Shown here: in pieces, positions 1 through 9,446 of the stretch
Layout: each line of letters opens with the position of its first letter
Numbering within the stretch: position 1 is the stretch's first letter
Origin: Alphaproteobacteria bacterium MarineAlpha12_Bin1
Lineage (GTDB): Bacteria; Pseudomonadota; Alphaproteobacteria; UBA6615
Assembly (NCBI GenBank): GCA_002937505.1
Contig: PTJY01000003.1
Span: 192,060 to 256,059, forward strand
Length of the DNA: 64,000 nucleotides
Reading direction: 5' to 3'
Notes under the pieces: generated by a model
Told to the model about the DNA's origin: nothing
Database searches by the model: none
Seen by the model: the letters and a program-made list of their open reading frames with translations, nothing else
Position numbers and translations under genes: made by a program

Positions 1-356
1 ATATAACGAATATCTGATAAACGCTCTTCAGCTACTTCTAAGGCCTGCACTAAAAACTCTAACTGTTCATCATCAACAATTGGCAAAGAATTGACATCTT
101 CGTCCCGCGTAAGTCTGCGAAGAAGTATAGACAAGGCTAGTTTTTGACCTTTTGCAAATGCAACATCTCTGGCCTTAGCTGCCGTTTCTGACGTTTCATC
201 CACTTTTATTCCACTTATTGAAAAAACTTCAGGGTTGTAACCTGATGCATCTGCAACGCCTGTAAAAAACATCATCAAGACAAAGACAGGCCGACCCAGA
301 ATCATAAATAATGGATTATTAATAAACCTAATCTTTGAAAAGATTGTAAAAAACAT
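1..356 (-). CDS. DUF2066 family protein, N-terminal part (cut by window edge)
   Basis: Open frame on the minus strand running off the window start, so only about 118 N-terminal residues are visible. It opens with a hydrophobic signal-peptide-like stretch (LGRPVFVLMMFFTGVADA) and continues with a segment (GIKVDETSETAAKARDVAF, then LALSILLRRLT) that I recognise as the start of DUF2066 proteins, which commonly lie beside purM in alphaproteobacteria. The function of the family is unknown; the leader suggests export. The start at 356 is the first ATG; an in-frame ATG at 305 sits directly before the hydrophobic stretch and is equally possible. It is divergent from purM. Confidence 0.72.
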   Translation of the reverse strand, partial: MFFTIFSKIRFINNPLFMILGRPVFVLMMFFTGVADASGYNPEVFSISGIKVDETSETAAKARDVAFAKGQKLALSILLRRLTRDEDVNSLPIVDDEQLEFLVQALEVAEERLSDIRY

Positions 357-474
357 CTAATGACCTATTGTTATATCATCTCTATATAAGCCGTAATTTC
401 CATTCTTAATTACAAAAAAAAGCATTCAAGTATAATACCGTTAATAAATAGTATATTTTTATTAAATAAGTGAC

Positions 475-492
475 GGAAGGAGAAATAACATT
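475..492 (+). promoter_or_regulatory. Ribosome binding site and ATT start of purM
   Basis: AAGGAG at 477-482 is followed after seven bases by ATT at 490, which is in frame with purM and begins its conserved N-terminus (SLTYKGSGVDIEKG). No ATG, GTG or TTG occurs in that frame between the upstream stop (463-465) and this point. The spacing is ideal for initiation, so ATT is read here as a rare start codon; a one-base sequencing deletion is the alternative. Confidence 0.55.
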
Positions 493-1554
493 TCACTTAC
501 TTACAAGGGTTCTGGGGTAGACATAGAAAAAGGTAATACTCTAGTAGACTTAATAAAACCTTTAGCTGTGACAACAAAACGATCCGGCTCGTGTGATATC
601 ATTGGTGGGTTTGGAGGTGTCTTTGATCCGAAAGCAGCAGGATATAAAGATCCCCTATTAGTTTTAGCTACGGACGGAGTGGGCACAAAGCTGAAATTGG
701 CGATTGATTCTAACACTCATAATACGATTGGAATAGACCTAGTTGCCATGTGTATTAATGATCTTATTGTTCAGGGAGCAGAGCCATTAGCTTTTCTAGA
801 CTATTTTGCGACTTCAAAATTAGACATTGATATTGCATCAGAATTAATCAGTGGTATCGCTACAGGCTGTAAGATTGCTGGTTGCGCCCTAATTGGAGGT
901 GAAACAGCTGAAATGCCGGGCTTATATAAAAATAAAGATTATGATCTTGCAGGGTTTGCTCTTGGAGCAGTAGAAAGATCTGACTTATTACCTAACGAGA
1001 GTAACTTGCCCAAAACTGGAGATGTGCTAATTGGATTAATGTCTAGCGGACCTCATGCAAATGGCTTTTCCCTTATACACCAAATTATAAATCAATCTAA
1101 AGCGCAACTTGATGAACCGGCTCCATTTAATAATACAAAATCTTTATTATCAACTCTTCTAGAACCAACACGTATTTATGCTAGGTCCTGTCTCAAGGTA
1201 ATATCTAATAAAAACATCAAAGCTATGGCGCACATTACAGGAGGTGGTTTAATTGAGAATATACCTAGAGTTCTTCCAAAGTCATGTGGAGCCCACATAG
1301 AAGGCCGAAAATGGAAAGCACAACCTGTTTTCAAATGGCTTAAACAAAGCGGTAATATTTCAAACGAGGAAATGACAAAAACATTTAATTGTGGAATTGG
1401 AATGGTTGTAGTCGTAGATAAGATGAATGCTGCTACTACTCTAAGAGAATTTCTTGAAAGCGGCGAAACGGCTATCGAAATAGGTGAGGTAACAAGTTCT
1501 GTGAATCAAAAAGTTTTAGTAGATAACCTTGACGAAGCGTTAGGTATGACTTGA
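490..1554 (+). CDS. purM: Phosphoribosylformylglycinamidine cyclo-ligase (AIR synthase)
   Basis: Closes FGAM to aminoimidazole ribonucleotide using ATP, the fifth step of purine synthesis, in the cytosol. Recognisable PurM blocks are TDGVGTKLKLA, GIDLVAMCINDL, GGETAEMPG, SGPHANG and HITGGGLIENIPR. With the ATT start at 490 the protein is 354 residues, close to the usual 345-355, and keeps the family's N-terminal SLTYKGSGVDI block. The first conventional start codon (GTG at 568) would remove that block and cannot be right. Alternatively, GTG at 470 opens MTEGEIT in the next frame, which a missing base would join to the same block. purN follows after nine bases, forming a purMN operon as is common in proteobacteria. 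Confidence 0.93.
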   Translation: MSLTYKGSGVDIEKGNTLVDLIKPLAVTTKRSGSCDIIGGFGGVFDPKAAGYKDPLLVLATDGVGTKLKLAIDSNTHNTIGIDLVAMCINDLIVQGAEPLAFLDYFATSKLDIDIASELISGIATGCKIAGCALIGGETAEMPGLYKNKDYDLAGFALGAVERSDLLPNESNLPKTGDVLIGLMSSGPHANGFSLIHQIINQSKAQLDEPAPFNNTKSLLSTLLEPTRIYARSCLKVISNKNIKAMAHITGGGLIENIPRVLPKSCGAHIEGRKWKAQPVFKWLKQSGNISNEEMTKTFNCGIGMVVVVDKMNAATTLREFLESGETAIEIGEVTSSVNQKVLVDNLDEALGMT

Positions 1555-1563
1555 GAGTGATTT

Positions 1564-2217
1564 ATGAAAAAATTAAGGTTGGGAATATTAATCTCTGGAC
1601 GGGGTTCAAACTTAAATGCCCTAATTGGTGCATGTCAAAGAAATAACTTTCCTGCCGGTATAGCAATAGTGATTTCCAACAAATCTGATGCTGAAGGACT
1701 GGAAAATGCAAAAAAAGCCAGGATAAAAACGAAAGTTATTCAACATAAAGATTATCCAGACAGAGAGACCTTCGACAGAGAGATACATAACTGTTTGATG
1801 TCAGAGAATGTTGATCTGATATGCTTAGCTGGTTTTATGAGACTATTAAGTAAATGGTTTGTGGAAAAATGGCCTAATAAGATTATTAATATTCACCCCT
1901 CACTCTTGCCATCGTTCAAAGGTTTAAACGCCACCTCCCAGGCTATAAAAAGTGGTGTAAAGGTTAGCGGATGCACAGTGCATTTTGTTGTTCCTGAAAT
2001 GGATGAAGGTCCAATTATAATTCAAGCTGCGGTACCAGTATTAAATAACGATAATACAGAAACTCTCTCTGCTCGCATATTAGCGGCCGAACACAAGTGC
2101 TATCCTAAAGCAGTCGAGATAATCGCTCGTAAACAAATATCATTTTCGAATCAAAAGGCAAATAAACAAAATAACTATACCTCACGAAACAGTCTCTTTA
2201 ATCCCCCAATAGATTAG
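1564..2217 (+). CDS. purN: Phosphoribosylglycinamide formyltransferase
   Basis: Transfers a formyl group from 10-formyl-THF to GAR in purine synthesis. The phosphate loop (SGRGSNLNALI, residues 11-21), the active-site block with N109 and H111 (NIHPSLLPSFKG) and D147 in MDEGPII correspond to Asn106, His108 and Asp144 of the E. coli enzyme. Unusually, the GLHTH loop that normally follows is GLNAT (120-124), so both histidines are replaced; the His that E. coli has near position 132 is also absent. The Lys- and Asn-rich C-terminus is slightly longer than usual. It is nine bases downstream of purM and surely co-transcribed with it. Confidence 0.93.
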   Translation: MKKLRLGILISGRGSNLNALIGACQRNNFPAGIAIVISNKSDAEGLENAKKARIKTKVIQHKDYPDRETFDREIHNCLMSENVDLICLAGFMRLLSKWFVEKWPNKIINIHPSLLPSFKGLNATSQAIKSGVKVSGCTVHFVVPEMDEGPIIIQAAVPVLNNDNTETLSARILAAEHKCYPKAVEIIARKQISFSNQKANKQNNYTSRNSLFNPPID

Positions 2218-2251
2218 ACACTATTTCTGTAGTAGAATCTCTCATATCAGA

Positions 2252-2674
2252 TTATCCTACAATCTCTTCTTCTTTGAAGAAGAAATTAATTTCTTCGACC
2301 GCCGTTTCTGGACCATCTGATCCATGTACAGAGTTTGCTTCAATTGACACAGCAAAATCTTTTCTTATCGTACCTTCTGCTGCCTCCTCAGGATTGGTAG
2401 CGCCCATTACTTCTCTATTTTTGAGGATAGCGTTCTCTCCTTCTAAAACTTGTACAATAATAGAGCCCGAAGACATAAACCTTACCAAGTCTGAAAAGAA
2501 TGGCCGCTCACGATGAACCCCATAAAATTCTTCAGCACGCTGAACACTTAATTTAATTTTTTTCTGAGCAACTATGCGAAGGCCGGACCGCTCAAAACGA
2601 TCGTTTATTTTACCAGTTATATTGCGTTCTGTGGCATCAGGTTTGATAATTGAAAGGGTGCGCTCGACGGGCAT
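2252..2674 (-). CDS. ndk: Nucleoside-diphosphate kinase
   Basis: Balances NTP and dNTP pools by phosphate transfer through a histidine. The 140-residue length is standard; [11 protein letters not shown] at the start and the active-site block NSVHGSDG, with the phosphorylated His, near residue 117 are diagnostic. The ATG has a clear GGAGG six bases upstream. It converges with purN, with 34 bases between the stops, and stands upstream of no obvious operon partner. Confidence 0.96.
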   Translation of the reverse strand: MPVERTLSIIKPDATERNITGKINDRFERSGLRIVAQKKIKLSVQRAEEFYGVHRERPFFSDLVRFMSSGSIIVQVLEGENAILKNREVMGATNPEEAAEGTIRKDFAVSIEANSVHGSDGPETAVEEINFFFKEEEIVG

Positions 2675-2763
2675 GAAAAGCCTCCGTAATTTGTTTTTAT
2701 AATCTAAAATCGCTTATATCGACCAAGGATTGTTAGGGCAAGTCCACAATTAAAAAGATCTTA

Positions 2764-3219
2764 TTAAATATCCTTAACCACCCAAGTGCCTTTGTCTGAT
2801 TGCTGCCAATAGTTTAGCTGATGGCCTTGTTCCTTATATAGACCCCATGATTTTCGTCCTGCTTCAAGAGAATCATTATCTCTTCCGTTTATCAGCAAGC
2901 AAACCATCTCATAATCATCGATTTTATCCGAGAAACAACCATCAATTAAAAAAAGAACATCCGCATTATTTGGGTTTTCATCATCATTGGTCAACCATAT
3001 CGGCTGTATTTCTGGTGAGCCTTCTTTTTTAGTTCCATGGGGTAGAAAACTTCTATCACTAAAAATCCATAAGTGGGTATTAAGGTGATCTACCATTTCT
3101 TCACTACCAGCTTTAACCACGGCTCTTTTACGATCTCTTGATATAACTCTCTCTAACATAACTGGTAAAATTTCTTCGTAAGTCTGTCTAGTAAAGTGGT
3201 AAAATCGAACTTCGGTCAT
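2764..3219 (-). CDS. holC: DNA polymerase III chi subunit
   Basis: The chi subunit links the clamp-loader complex to single-stranded-DNA-binding protein. The N-terminal pattern VRFYHFTRQ, the middle NTHLWIFSDRSFLPHG and the later ADVLFLIDG fit the HolC family, and 151 residues is typical for alphaproteobacteria. It lies 19 bases after pepA on the same strand, the usual pepA-holC arrangement. No strong ribosome binding site is visible, as expected for a gene translated behind pepA. Confidence 0.9.
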   Translation of the reverse strand: MTEVRFYHFTRQTYEEILPVMLERVISRDRKRAVVKAGSEEMVDHLNTHLWIFSDRSFLPHGTKKEGSPEIQPIWLTNDDENPNNADVLFLIDGCFSDKIDDYEMVCLLINGRDNDSLEAGRKSWGLYKEQGHQLNYWQQSDKGTWVVKDI

Positions 3220-3238
3220 GATAAATATATTGATTTGT

Positions 3239-4735
3239 TTACTTTAATTCATAATGATCTTGAATAAGCTGATCTAGAGTTCTAACGCCAAATGCAGTTG
3301 CACCTTTTTCCATTGTATCCTTATTTTTATCGGACCATGCAACTCCCGCTATGTCTAAGTGGGCCCAATCAATGCCATTTGTGAACCTTTGTAAAAACTG
3401 AGCGGCAGTTATACTACCTCCCCATCTAGGGCCAATATTTTTCATGTCAGCTCGTGGAGAGTTAATTTGTTTGTCATATTCAGGATCAAGTGGCATATGC
3501 CAGAGCTTTTCATTAACGCATTTACCAGCAGCAATAATTTTCTGTCCAAATGCTTCGTTGCTGGTGTATAAGCCCGCATATTCTCTTCCAAGGGCAACCA
3601 TAATGGCGCCTGTTAATGTAGCTAAATCAATCATAGCGGCTGGTTTAAAACGTTTTTGGGCGTACCAAAGAAGGTCCGCAAGAACAAGTCTTCCCTCCGC
3701 ATCAGTATTTATTACTTCTATGGTTTGGCCTGACATAGACTTAACAATATCACCAGGCCTTTGAGCATTACCGTCTGGCATGTTTTCAACCAAACCAACA
3801 ACACCCACCACATTTGCTTTAGCATTCCTTCCAGCTATGGAGCACATAGTTCCTATAACGGAGCCTGCTCCGCCCATATCCCATATCATCTCTTCCATAC
3901 CATTAGCAGGTTTTAAGGATATACCTCCGGTATCGAATGTTACACCTTTTCCAATTAAGCCTAATGTTTTTTTACTCTCTTTATTTCCATTCCAGCTCAT
4001 AATCACACACTGAGATTCATTAACACTTCCTTGACCAACCCCCAGCAAAGCATTCATTTGTAACTTCTTCATCTGAGTTTCACCCAGAACCTCTACTTTA
4101 ACTCCTAAACGTGATAGTTTACGACACTGTTGCGCCATCCATTTAGGCGTCTTTATGTTGCTTGGTTCCGAAACGAGATCTCTAGCAAAATCTACGCCAT
4201 CAGCTATCTTTGAAAGACCTTCAAATTTTTTACGCGCAATATTTGGACGGTCCAGCATAAAAGTAAGTTTTTTTATACTACTTTTCTGATCAGAACTTTC
4301 TTTTTTAGTCTTATATTTTTCATAGGCATAACTTCTCAGCCTGGCTCCAAATGCAATATTCGCTGCCAGAAGAGTATTATCCACCAAAGAACTATTTTGA
4401 ATTTCTGACATAATAACAGCTGTCAATTCCTTGGAGGATTGTAAGGCCTCAATAATAGCTGCCCCCACCTTTTGAGCTCGCAATTCGTTGTATTGTTTGC
4501 TTTCTCCAACCCCAACCAAAATAAAAGTTGCATTTGTATAGCCTGACGGGGCAAAAACCGTAATTTTATCTCCTAATTTAGCTTCAAAATTTGCAACTTT
4601 TAGTGACCTTTTCAACGCCCCTTTACATGTTTGGTCTATATTCTGTCCGACCTGGCTTAATTTACCACCCTTACTAACAAAAAGAACTATTATGCCTCGG
4701 GTGGGTATTTTAGGAGCACCAAATGAAATTCTCAT
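3239..4735 (-). CDS. pepA: Leucyl aminopeptidase (M17)
   Basis: Cytosolic di-metal exopeptidase releasing N-terminal residues from peptides; in some bacteria it also binds DNA. The C-terminal catalytic domain shows the M17 signature NTDAEGRLVLAD together with GKGVTFDTGGISLKP (metal and Lys ligands). The start is placed at ATG 4735 (MRISFGAPK) because GAGGG lies seven bases before it; a TTG 18 bases further upstream is less likely. That gives 498 residues, a normal length. It heads a pepA-holC operon and is divergent from lptF. Confidence 0.95.
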   Translation of the reverse strand: MRISFGAPKIPTRGIIVLFVSKGGKLSQVGQNIDQTCKGALKRSLKVANFEAKLGDKITVFAPSGYTNATFILVGVGESKQYNELRAQKVGAAIIEALQSSKELTAVIMSEIQNSSLVDNTLLAANIAFGARLRSYAYEKYKTKKESSDQKSSIKKLTFMLDRPNIARKKFEGLSKIADGVDFARDLVSEPSNIKTPKWMAQQCRKLSRLGVKVEVLGETQMKKLQMNALLGVGQGSVNESQCVIMSWNGNKESKKTLGLIGKGVTFDTGGISLKPANGMEEMIWDMGGAGSVIGTMCSIAGRNAKANVVGVVGLVENMPDGNAQRPGDIVKSMSGQTIEVINTDAEGRLVLADLLWYAQKRFKPAAMIDLATLTGAIMVALGREYAGLYTSNEAFGQKIIAAGKCVNEKLWHMPLDPEYDKQINSPRADMKNIGPRWGGSITAAQFLQRFTNGIDWAHLDIAGVAWSDKNKDTMEKGATAFGVRTLDQLIQDHYELK

Positions 4736-4964
4736 ACTTAAACCCTCTATCAATCTCTATTACTTGGAATCACACATAAACTATCAAACAAAATAGCAGA
4801 AATATGTAACTATAAATTAATACTTACCAGTGAGAAGATAAAACATACCAGTGTTTGTAGCACGTGATGGATCTGTTACAAATTAATATAAGAAAAATAT
4901 TAGTTACGAACATGTATAGAAAAAGATAAACATTAAGATATTTTTCGATTGAGTATTGAAATAG

Positions 4965-6098
4965 ATGAAGTCAATAAACCGATACATTTTTCGACAACTG
5001 CTTACCACAATGACATTTGTTGCGGTAGTTTTAACAATAATTGTCTCTCTATTCGGTTCCCTACGATTAGTAGATTTCATAATTAATCGTGGATTGCCTG
5101 TATCAGTTTTATTTGAGCTAATAGCTTTTCGTGTTCCCGGTTTCCTAACTATAGTTCTTCCTTTAGCAGTAGTGGCAGCAATTTTGTCCGTTTATAATAG
5201 ACTGTCTACCGATAGCGAGTTAGTCGTTATGCGGGCAAGTGGTGTTAGTCAATGGACACTTGCCGCGCCAGGTATTTTTTTAGCAATTTTAACCATGGCG
5301 TTGAGTTTCCCGTTAAATTTTTATGTGTCTCCCTTAATGTACTCAAATTTCAAAGCTCAACAAATTGATTACAGAAACGCTTTTAGTAGTATTTTACTTC
5401 AAGAACAAAAATTTAATGCCCCTAGCGATAAGTTTACCGTTTATATTCGAAAAAGAGAGGGCCCTGGAGAGCTTAGAGGTATTTTTGCGCACGATGCAAG
5501 AAACCAAAACAAACCAGTCACTTATCTAGCAGAAAGAGGAATCGCAAAACAATCAGAGCAAGGTATTCGGATTGTGTTGTTTAATGGCAGTCAGCAACTG
5601 ATTGATCGAGAAACAGGAAGATTAACATTGTTTTATTTTGATCAATATTCTCTGGACTTAGGAGCTCTTACTCAGAGAAATGAAGTAAGATGGATTGAGC
5701 CTAAAGAAAGGTTTATACAAAATTTATTATACCCAGATGACAGTGTTAATGATCGATTCTATGCCAACCAATTAATTGCAGAAGGACACAGGCGAATCAC
5801 TTCGCCACTTTATATATTGGCATATGCTATGATATGTTTATTAGCTCTACTAGTAGGTGATTTCAATCGAAGAGGAAAAACCACTAGGATTCTGATAGCA
5901 ATAACGTTTATTGCAGCCCTTCATTTAATTAGCATAAGCCTTTTTAACCTTTCGCAAAAAACTTTAGCTCTAATCCCATTAGCATACTTCTTGCCAATAT
6001 TAACCTCGGCTGTTCTTGGCTTTGTTATGTTTAGAGAAGTTAATAATTTTACTCAAAGGCAAACAGAAATTGATGCAAACACAGATGATGATTTATAG
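4965..6098 (+). CDS. lptF: LPS export system permease LptF
   Basis: Inner-membrane half of the LptB2FG ABC transporter that extracts lipopolysaccharide toward the Lpt bridge. The 377-residue protein has the YjgP/YjgQ layout: two N-terminal membrane helices (about residues 10-80), a further helix, a periplasmic jelly-roll region (about 130-270) and three C-terminal helices. It begins an apparent operon lptF-lptG-lptD-surA-pdxA-rsmA. The order lptF then lptG, and its basic N-terminus MKSINRYIFRQ, decide F rather than G. Confidence 0.92.
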   Translation: MKSINRYIFRQLLTTMTFVAVVLTIIVSLFGSLRLVDFIINRGLPVSVLFELIAFRVPGFLTIVLPLAVVAAILSVYNRLSTDSELVVMRASGVSQWTLAAPGIFLAILTMALSFPLNFYVSPLMYSNFKAQQIDYRNAFSSILLQEQKFNAPSDKFTVYIRKREGPGELRGIFAHDARNQNKPVTYLAERGIAKQSEQGIRIVLFNGSQQLIDRETGRLTLFYFDQYSLDLGALTQRNEVRWIEPKERFIQNLLYPDDSVNDRFYANQLIAEGHRRITSPLYILAYAMICLLALLVGDFNRRGKTTRILIAITFIAALHLISISLFNLSQKTLALIPLAYFLPILTSAVLGFVMFREVNNFTQRQTEIDANTDDDL

Positions 6099-6110
6099 AG
6101 AGTGGTGAGC

Positions 6111-7208
6111 ATGACTCTTTCTCCAACTCTTTTTATGTATATCGGACGCCAATTTCTAATTTGGTTTTTAGCCGTTTTATTCTCCATGATTGCTGTGGTG
6201 ATACTTATAGACGCTGTCGAATTAATTCGACGAAGTGCTACTAAGGCTGACGTATCTACAGCAGTGATAACAAGCATGGCGCTTTTAAGAGCGCCATATC
6301 TGGCACAAGAAATAATTCCCTTTGCTGCTATGTTTGGAAGTTTATTAACATATTTTCAATTAACCAAAAATCATGAGTTAGTAGTTATTCGTTCGACCGG
6401 GGTATCTGTATGGCAATTTATGTTACCTTCTTTACTTGTCGTGGTATTTATTGGGATCGCTAAAGTAACTTTACTTAATCCACTTTCGTCAGTGCTCCTG
6501 TCTCAATTTGAAGAAATGGAAGGTCAACACATTACAGGTCGATCTTCACTCCTCGCGGTTTCTTCGTCAGGTATTTGGTTAAGACAAGCTTATGATCAGG
6601 AAGGACAAGCTGTGATCCATGCACAGTCTATAGAAGCTGATGAATTGAAGTTGAGGGAAGTAATCGTTTTTCTCCTAGAAGAGAAAGATAAGTTCATTGG
6701 TCGTCTAGATGCTAAATCTGCAACCTTAGCGGAAGGCAGATGGGAATTTAGTGAAGTATGGCTAACTGGGCCAGAAAAAGCAGGGGAATTTTTACAAACT
6801 CATAGTTTGAAAACTGATTTAACACCAGAAAAGATACAAGATAGTTTTGCAAGCCCTGAAACGGTATCGTTTTGGAGCTTACCCCGGTTTATTAGGATTC
6901 TCGAAGAAACCGGCTTTGCTGCCACCTCCCATAGACTTCAGCTGCATGCATTATTAGCAGAACCAATCTTACTAATAGCAATGGTTATGATTGCCGCTAG
7001 TTTTTCAATGCGATTAAGTAGACGGGGAAGCACTTCACTTCTAATAGCTGCCGGAGTAATGACTGCGTTTATATTGTTTATATTCACAAACTTAGTCCAC
7101 GCTATCGGTCTTGGGGGTGCGGTTCCTGTTATTCTTGCAGCCTGGACTCCTGCTGGAGTTAGTCTGCTAGCTGGAGTTGCCCTTCTTTTACATCTAGAGG
7201 ACGGTTAA
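6111..7208 (+). CDS. lptG: LPS export system permease LptG
   Basis: Partner permease of LptF. Topology matches it: hydrophobic helices near residues 10-35 and 50-115, a periplasmic domain, and three helices after residue 280. The start is taken at ATG 6111 (MTLSPTLFMYIGRQF), 12 bases after the lptF stop, with GAGAG at a suitable distance; a GTG at 6102 would add three residues. Its stop overlaps the lptD start by one base (TAATG), indicating translational coupling. Confidence 0.93.
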   Translation: MTLSPTLFMYIGRQFLIWFLAVLFSMIAVVILIDAVELIRRSATKADVSTAVITSMALLRAPYLAQEIIPFAAMFGSLLTYFQLTKNHELVVIRSTGVSVWQFMLPSLLVVVFIGIAKVTLLNPLSSVLLSQFEEMEGQHITGRSSLLAVSSSGIWLRQAYDQEGQAVIHAQSIEADELKLREVIVFLLEEKDKFIGRLDAKSATLAEGRWEFSEVWLTGPEKAGEFLQTHSLKTDLTPEKIQDSFASPETVSFWSLPRFIRILEETGFAATSHRLQLHALLAEPILLIAMVMIAASFSMRLSRRGSTSLLIAAGVMTAFILFIFTNLVHAIGLGGAVPVILAAWTPAGVSLLAGVALLLHLEDG

Positions 7209-9358
7209 TGAAGTTACCAAGAACAGATTTGAGGTTTTACACATGCTTTCTTGTTATCCTCATTTATGGACTGATCGCTTTTCCTAGCCTTGCTGTTAGC
7301 CAAAAAAATAATACTAAGGAACCAATTTTACTTACAGCTGATGAAATTCATTTCGATGAAGAACTTGGAGTCATTGCTGCAAAAGGCAATGTTGAAATAG
7401 CCTATAAAAAGAGGACTTTAACTGCCAATCAAATAACCTACAATCAGCGAGATGACATAGTAACTGCAATCGGCAACATAGTACTTGTCGAGCCGACTGG
7501 TGAGGTTTTGTTTTCTGAATACGCTGAACTAACAGGAGATATACGAGAAGGTTTTTTAAGGGGTTTTAGCATGCTGCTAGATGATGACTCAAAGCTTGCA
7601 GCTATAACCGCTCAACGGAAAGGCGGTATAGAAACCCAACTTAATCAAGCTATTTATTCTGCATGCAGAAATTGTTTTAGGTTTGACGGAGAACCACTTT
7701 GGGATATTAAAGCGAGTGAAGTAATTCATAACCAAGAACGAAGGGAGGTCATATATCGTAATGCCACTCTTGAGCTTTTTGGTATACCAGTAGCTTATAC
7801 TCCATTCCTTAGTCATCCTGACCCCAAGGTAAAGAGAAAGTCGGGACTACTCACTCCAACTTTTGGAGGAGCAGCTTCACTCGGATCAGCTTTTAGAATT
7901 CCATATTTCTGGGCTATTTCAAGAGATAAAGATTTTACATTTGACCCCATAATATACGCATCAAATAATCCTTTGATCACTGGTGAGTACCGTCAATCCT
8001 TTGCTAATGGATTGTTACGAACAAGAATTAGCGGAATATACGATACATTAGACAATAAAAATGACCGGGGACGTGGCCATATAGATGCATCTCTTCGATT
8101 TGTGATCAATAAAAATTGGAGATTTGGTAGTAACATAAATTTATCTTCAGACGACACTTATCTCTCACGATTTGGTTTTCCTGGAAAAAATACATTAACT
8201 AGTAATCTATATTTACAGAGATTTGGCCAACGAAGTTTTACTTCAATCGAAAGTATTTATTTTCAGGGTCTAAGAGATACAGATGAACAAAACAAAATTC
8301 CCTTGGTTCTTCCAAAAATTGATTTTAAATACGCCAGAAAACCACAAAAAAACGGTGCTTTAACATCCATAGATGCTAATTTTCAGTCACTAGGAAGAGA
8401 TGAAGGATTGTCTAGCCAACGATTTAGTTTACACACCAGCTGGATGGTCCCATACACCAGTAAATTAGGAACTGTTACCACTTTAGGGGCAACATTACAG
8501 TCAGACTTATACAATATTTCTGATATTAAAATTGGTAATAAAAATAGTGAGAAAGGCTTACATGGCAGATTTTTTCCTCAAGCAATGGCGGAATTAAAAT
8601 ACCCTTGGATAAAAAAAGAAAAGTATGGAACTTTTTTGGTTGAGCCTATAGCAAAATTGTTGGTTGCTCCAAACACTGATAATTCAGATCAAATTCCTAA
8701 TGAGGATAGCTTAGCCGCAGAATTCGATGAAACAAACATTTTTAGTAATAATAGGTATCCGGGGAAAGATAGAGTTGAAAGTGGTAGTAGGTTAGCTTAT
8801 GGGATTAAAGGGGGTTTTTACGGTAAGAACGGCACTAATAGCACATTCATTATTGGACAGTCTTATAAATTCAACAAAAACAAACAAACTATTACGGGCT
8901 TAAAAACAAACAGGAACAAGTCTGACATTGTTGGCCGACTAACTATATCTCCTAACAAATATCTCGATTTATTATACAAAACTAGACTAAAAATGGAAAA
9001 CCTCAGGCCTAAACGTAATGAGATTTCCGCCATCGCAGGTATTCCTGAAATACAAGCAAGTATAAATTATATACTTTTTGAAGAAACTGAAGAGTTTCCT
9101 AAAAGAGAGGAAATATATGCAGGCCTAACATCTAAGATTTCTAAAAGATGGACAGCACATATAAATACTAGACGTGATCTGGGAGCCGATGAGGGTATGC
9201 GATCCTGGGGCGCCTCATTAAGATATAATTGCGATTGCCTTGATTTCTCAATAGATTACAAAAGAACCTACACAAAAGACAGAGATGTTCCTCCAGAGGA
9301 AAGCATGTATATACGATTTATATTTAAGTCCCTAGGTGAATTCGGAACCCCATTATGA
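7208..9358 (+). CDS. lptD: LPS-assembly outer membrane protein LptD
   Basis: Outer-membrane beta-barrel that inserts LPS into the outer leaflet. An N-terminal signal peptide (about residues 1-31) is followed by an OstA/LptA-like jelly roll (from about 40, ILLTADEIHF) and a long barrel domain. Cysteines occur as an N-terminal pair, C153 and C156, and a C-terminal pair, C675 and C677; this resembles the E. coli pattern in which N- and C-terminal cysteines form inter-domain disulphides, although the N-terminal pair here lies beyond the jelly roll. Its place between lptG and surA, whose product chaperones LptD in E. coli, supports the assignment. Confidence 0.94.
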   Translation: MKLPRTDLRFYTCFLVILIYGLIAFPSLAVSQKNNTKEPILLTADEIHFDEELGVIAAKGNVEIAYKKRTLTANQITYNQRDDIVTAIGNIVLVEPTGEVLFSEYAELTGDIREGFLRGFSMLLDDDSKLAAITAQRKGGIETQLNQAIYSACRNCFRFDGEPLWDIKASEVIHNQERREVIYRNATLELFGIPVAYTPFLSHPDPKVKRKSGLLTPTFGGAASLGSAFRIPYFWAISRDKDFTFDPIIYASNNPLITGEYRQSFANGLLRTRISGIYDTLDNKNDRGRGHIDASLRFVINKNWRFGSNINLSSDDTYLSRFGFPGKNTLTSNLYLQRFGQRSFTSIESIYFQGLRDTDEQNKIPLVLPKIDFKYARKPQKNGALTSIDANFQSLGRDEGLSSQRFSLHTSWMVPYTSKLGTVTTLGATLQSDLYNISDIKIGNKNSEKGLHGRFFPQAMAELKYPWIKKEKYGTFLVEPIAKLLVAPNTDNSDQIPNEDSLAAEFDETNIFSNNRYPGKDRVESGSRLAYGIKGGFYGKNGTNSTFIIGQSYKFNKNKQTITGLKTNRNKSDIVGRLTISPNKYLDLLYKTRLKMENLRPKRNEISAIAGIPEIQASINYILFEETEEFPKREEIYAGLTSKISKRWTAHINTRRDLGADEGMRSWGASLRYNCDCLDFSIDYKRTYTKDRDVPPEESMYIRFIFKSLGEFGTPL

Positions 9359-9446
9359 TTACGACAGTTTTGTTAAAAACATAGATTTGTGACCACTCAA
9401 AAGGAAATCGATCAACGATCAGAGCTTAATTTGGAATATTCTTACT

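Noticed and set aside
470-520. Short GTG frame MTEGEITFHLLTRVLG as a leader peptide of purM
   Set aside because: It stops after 16 codons; it may be the true N-terminus if a base is missing, but there is no attenuator structure, so it is treated only as an alternative start.
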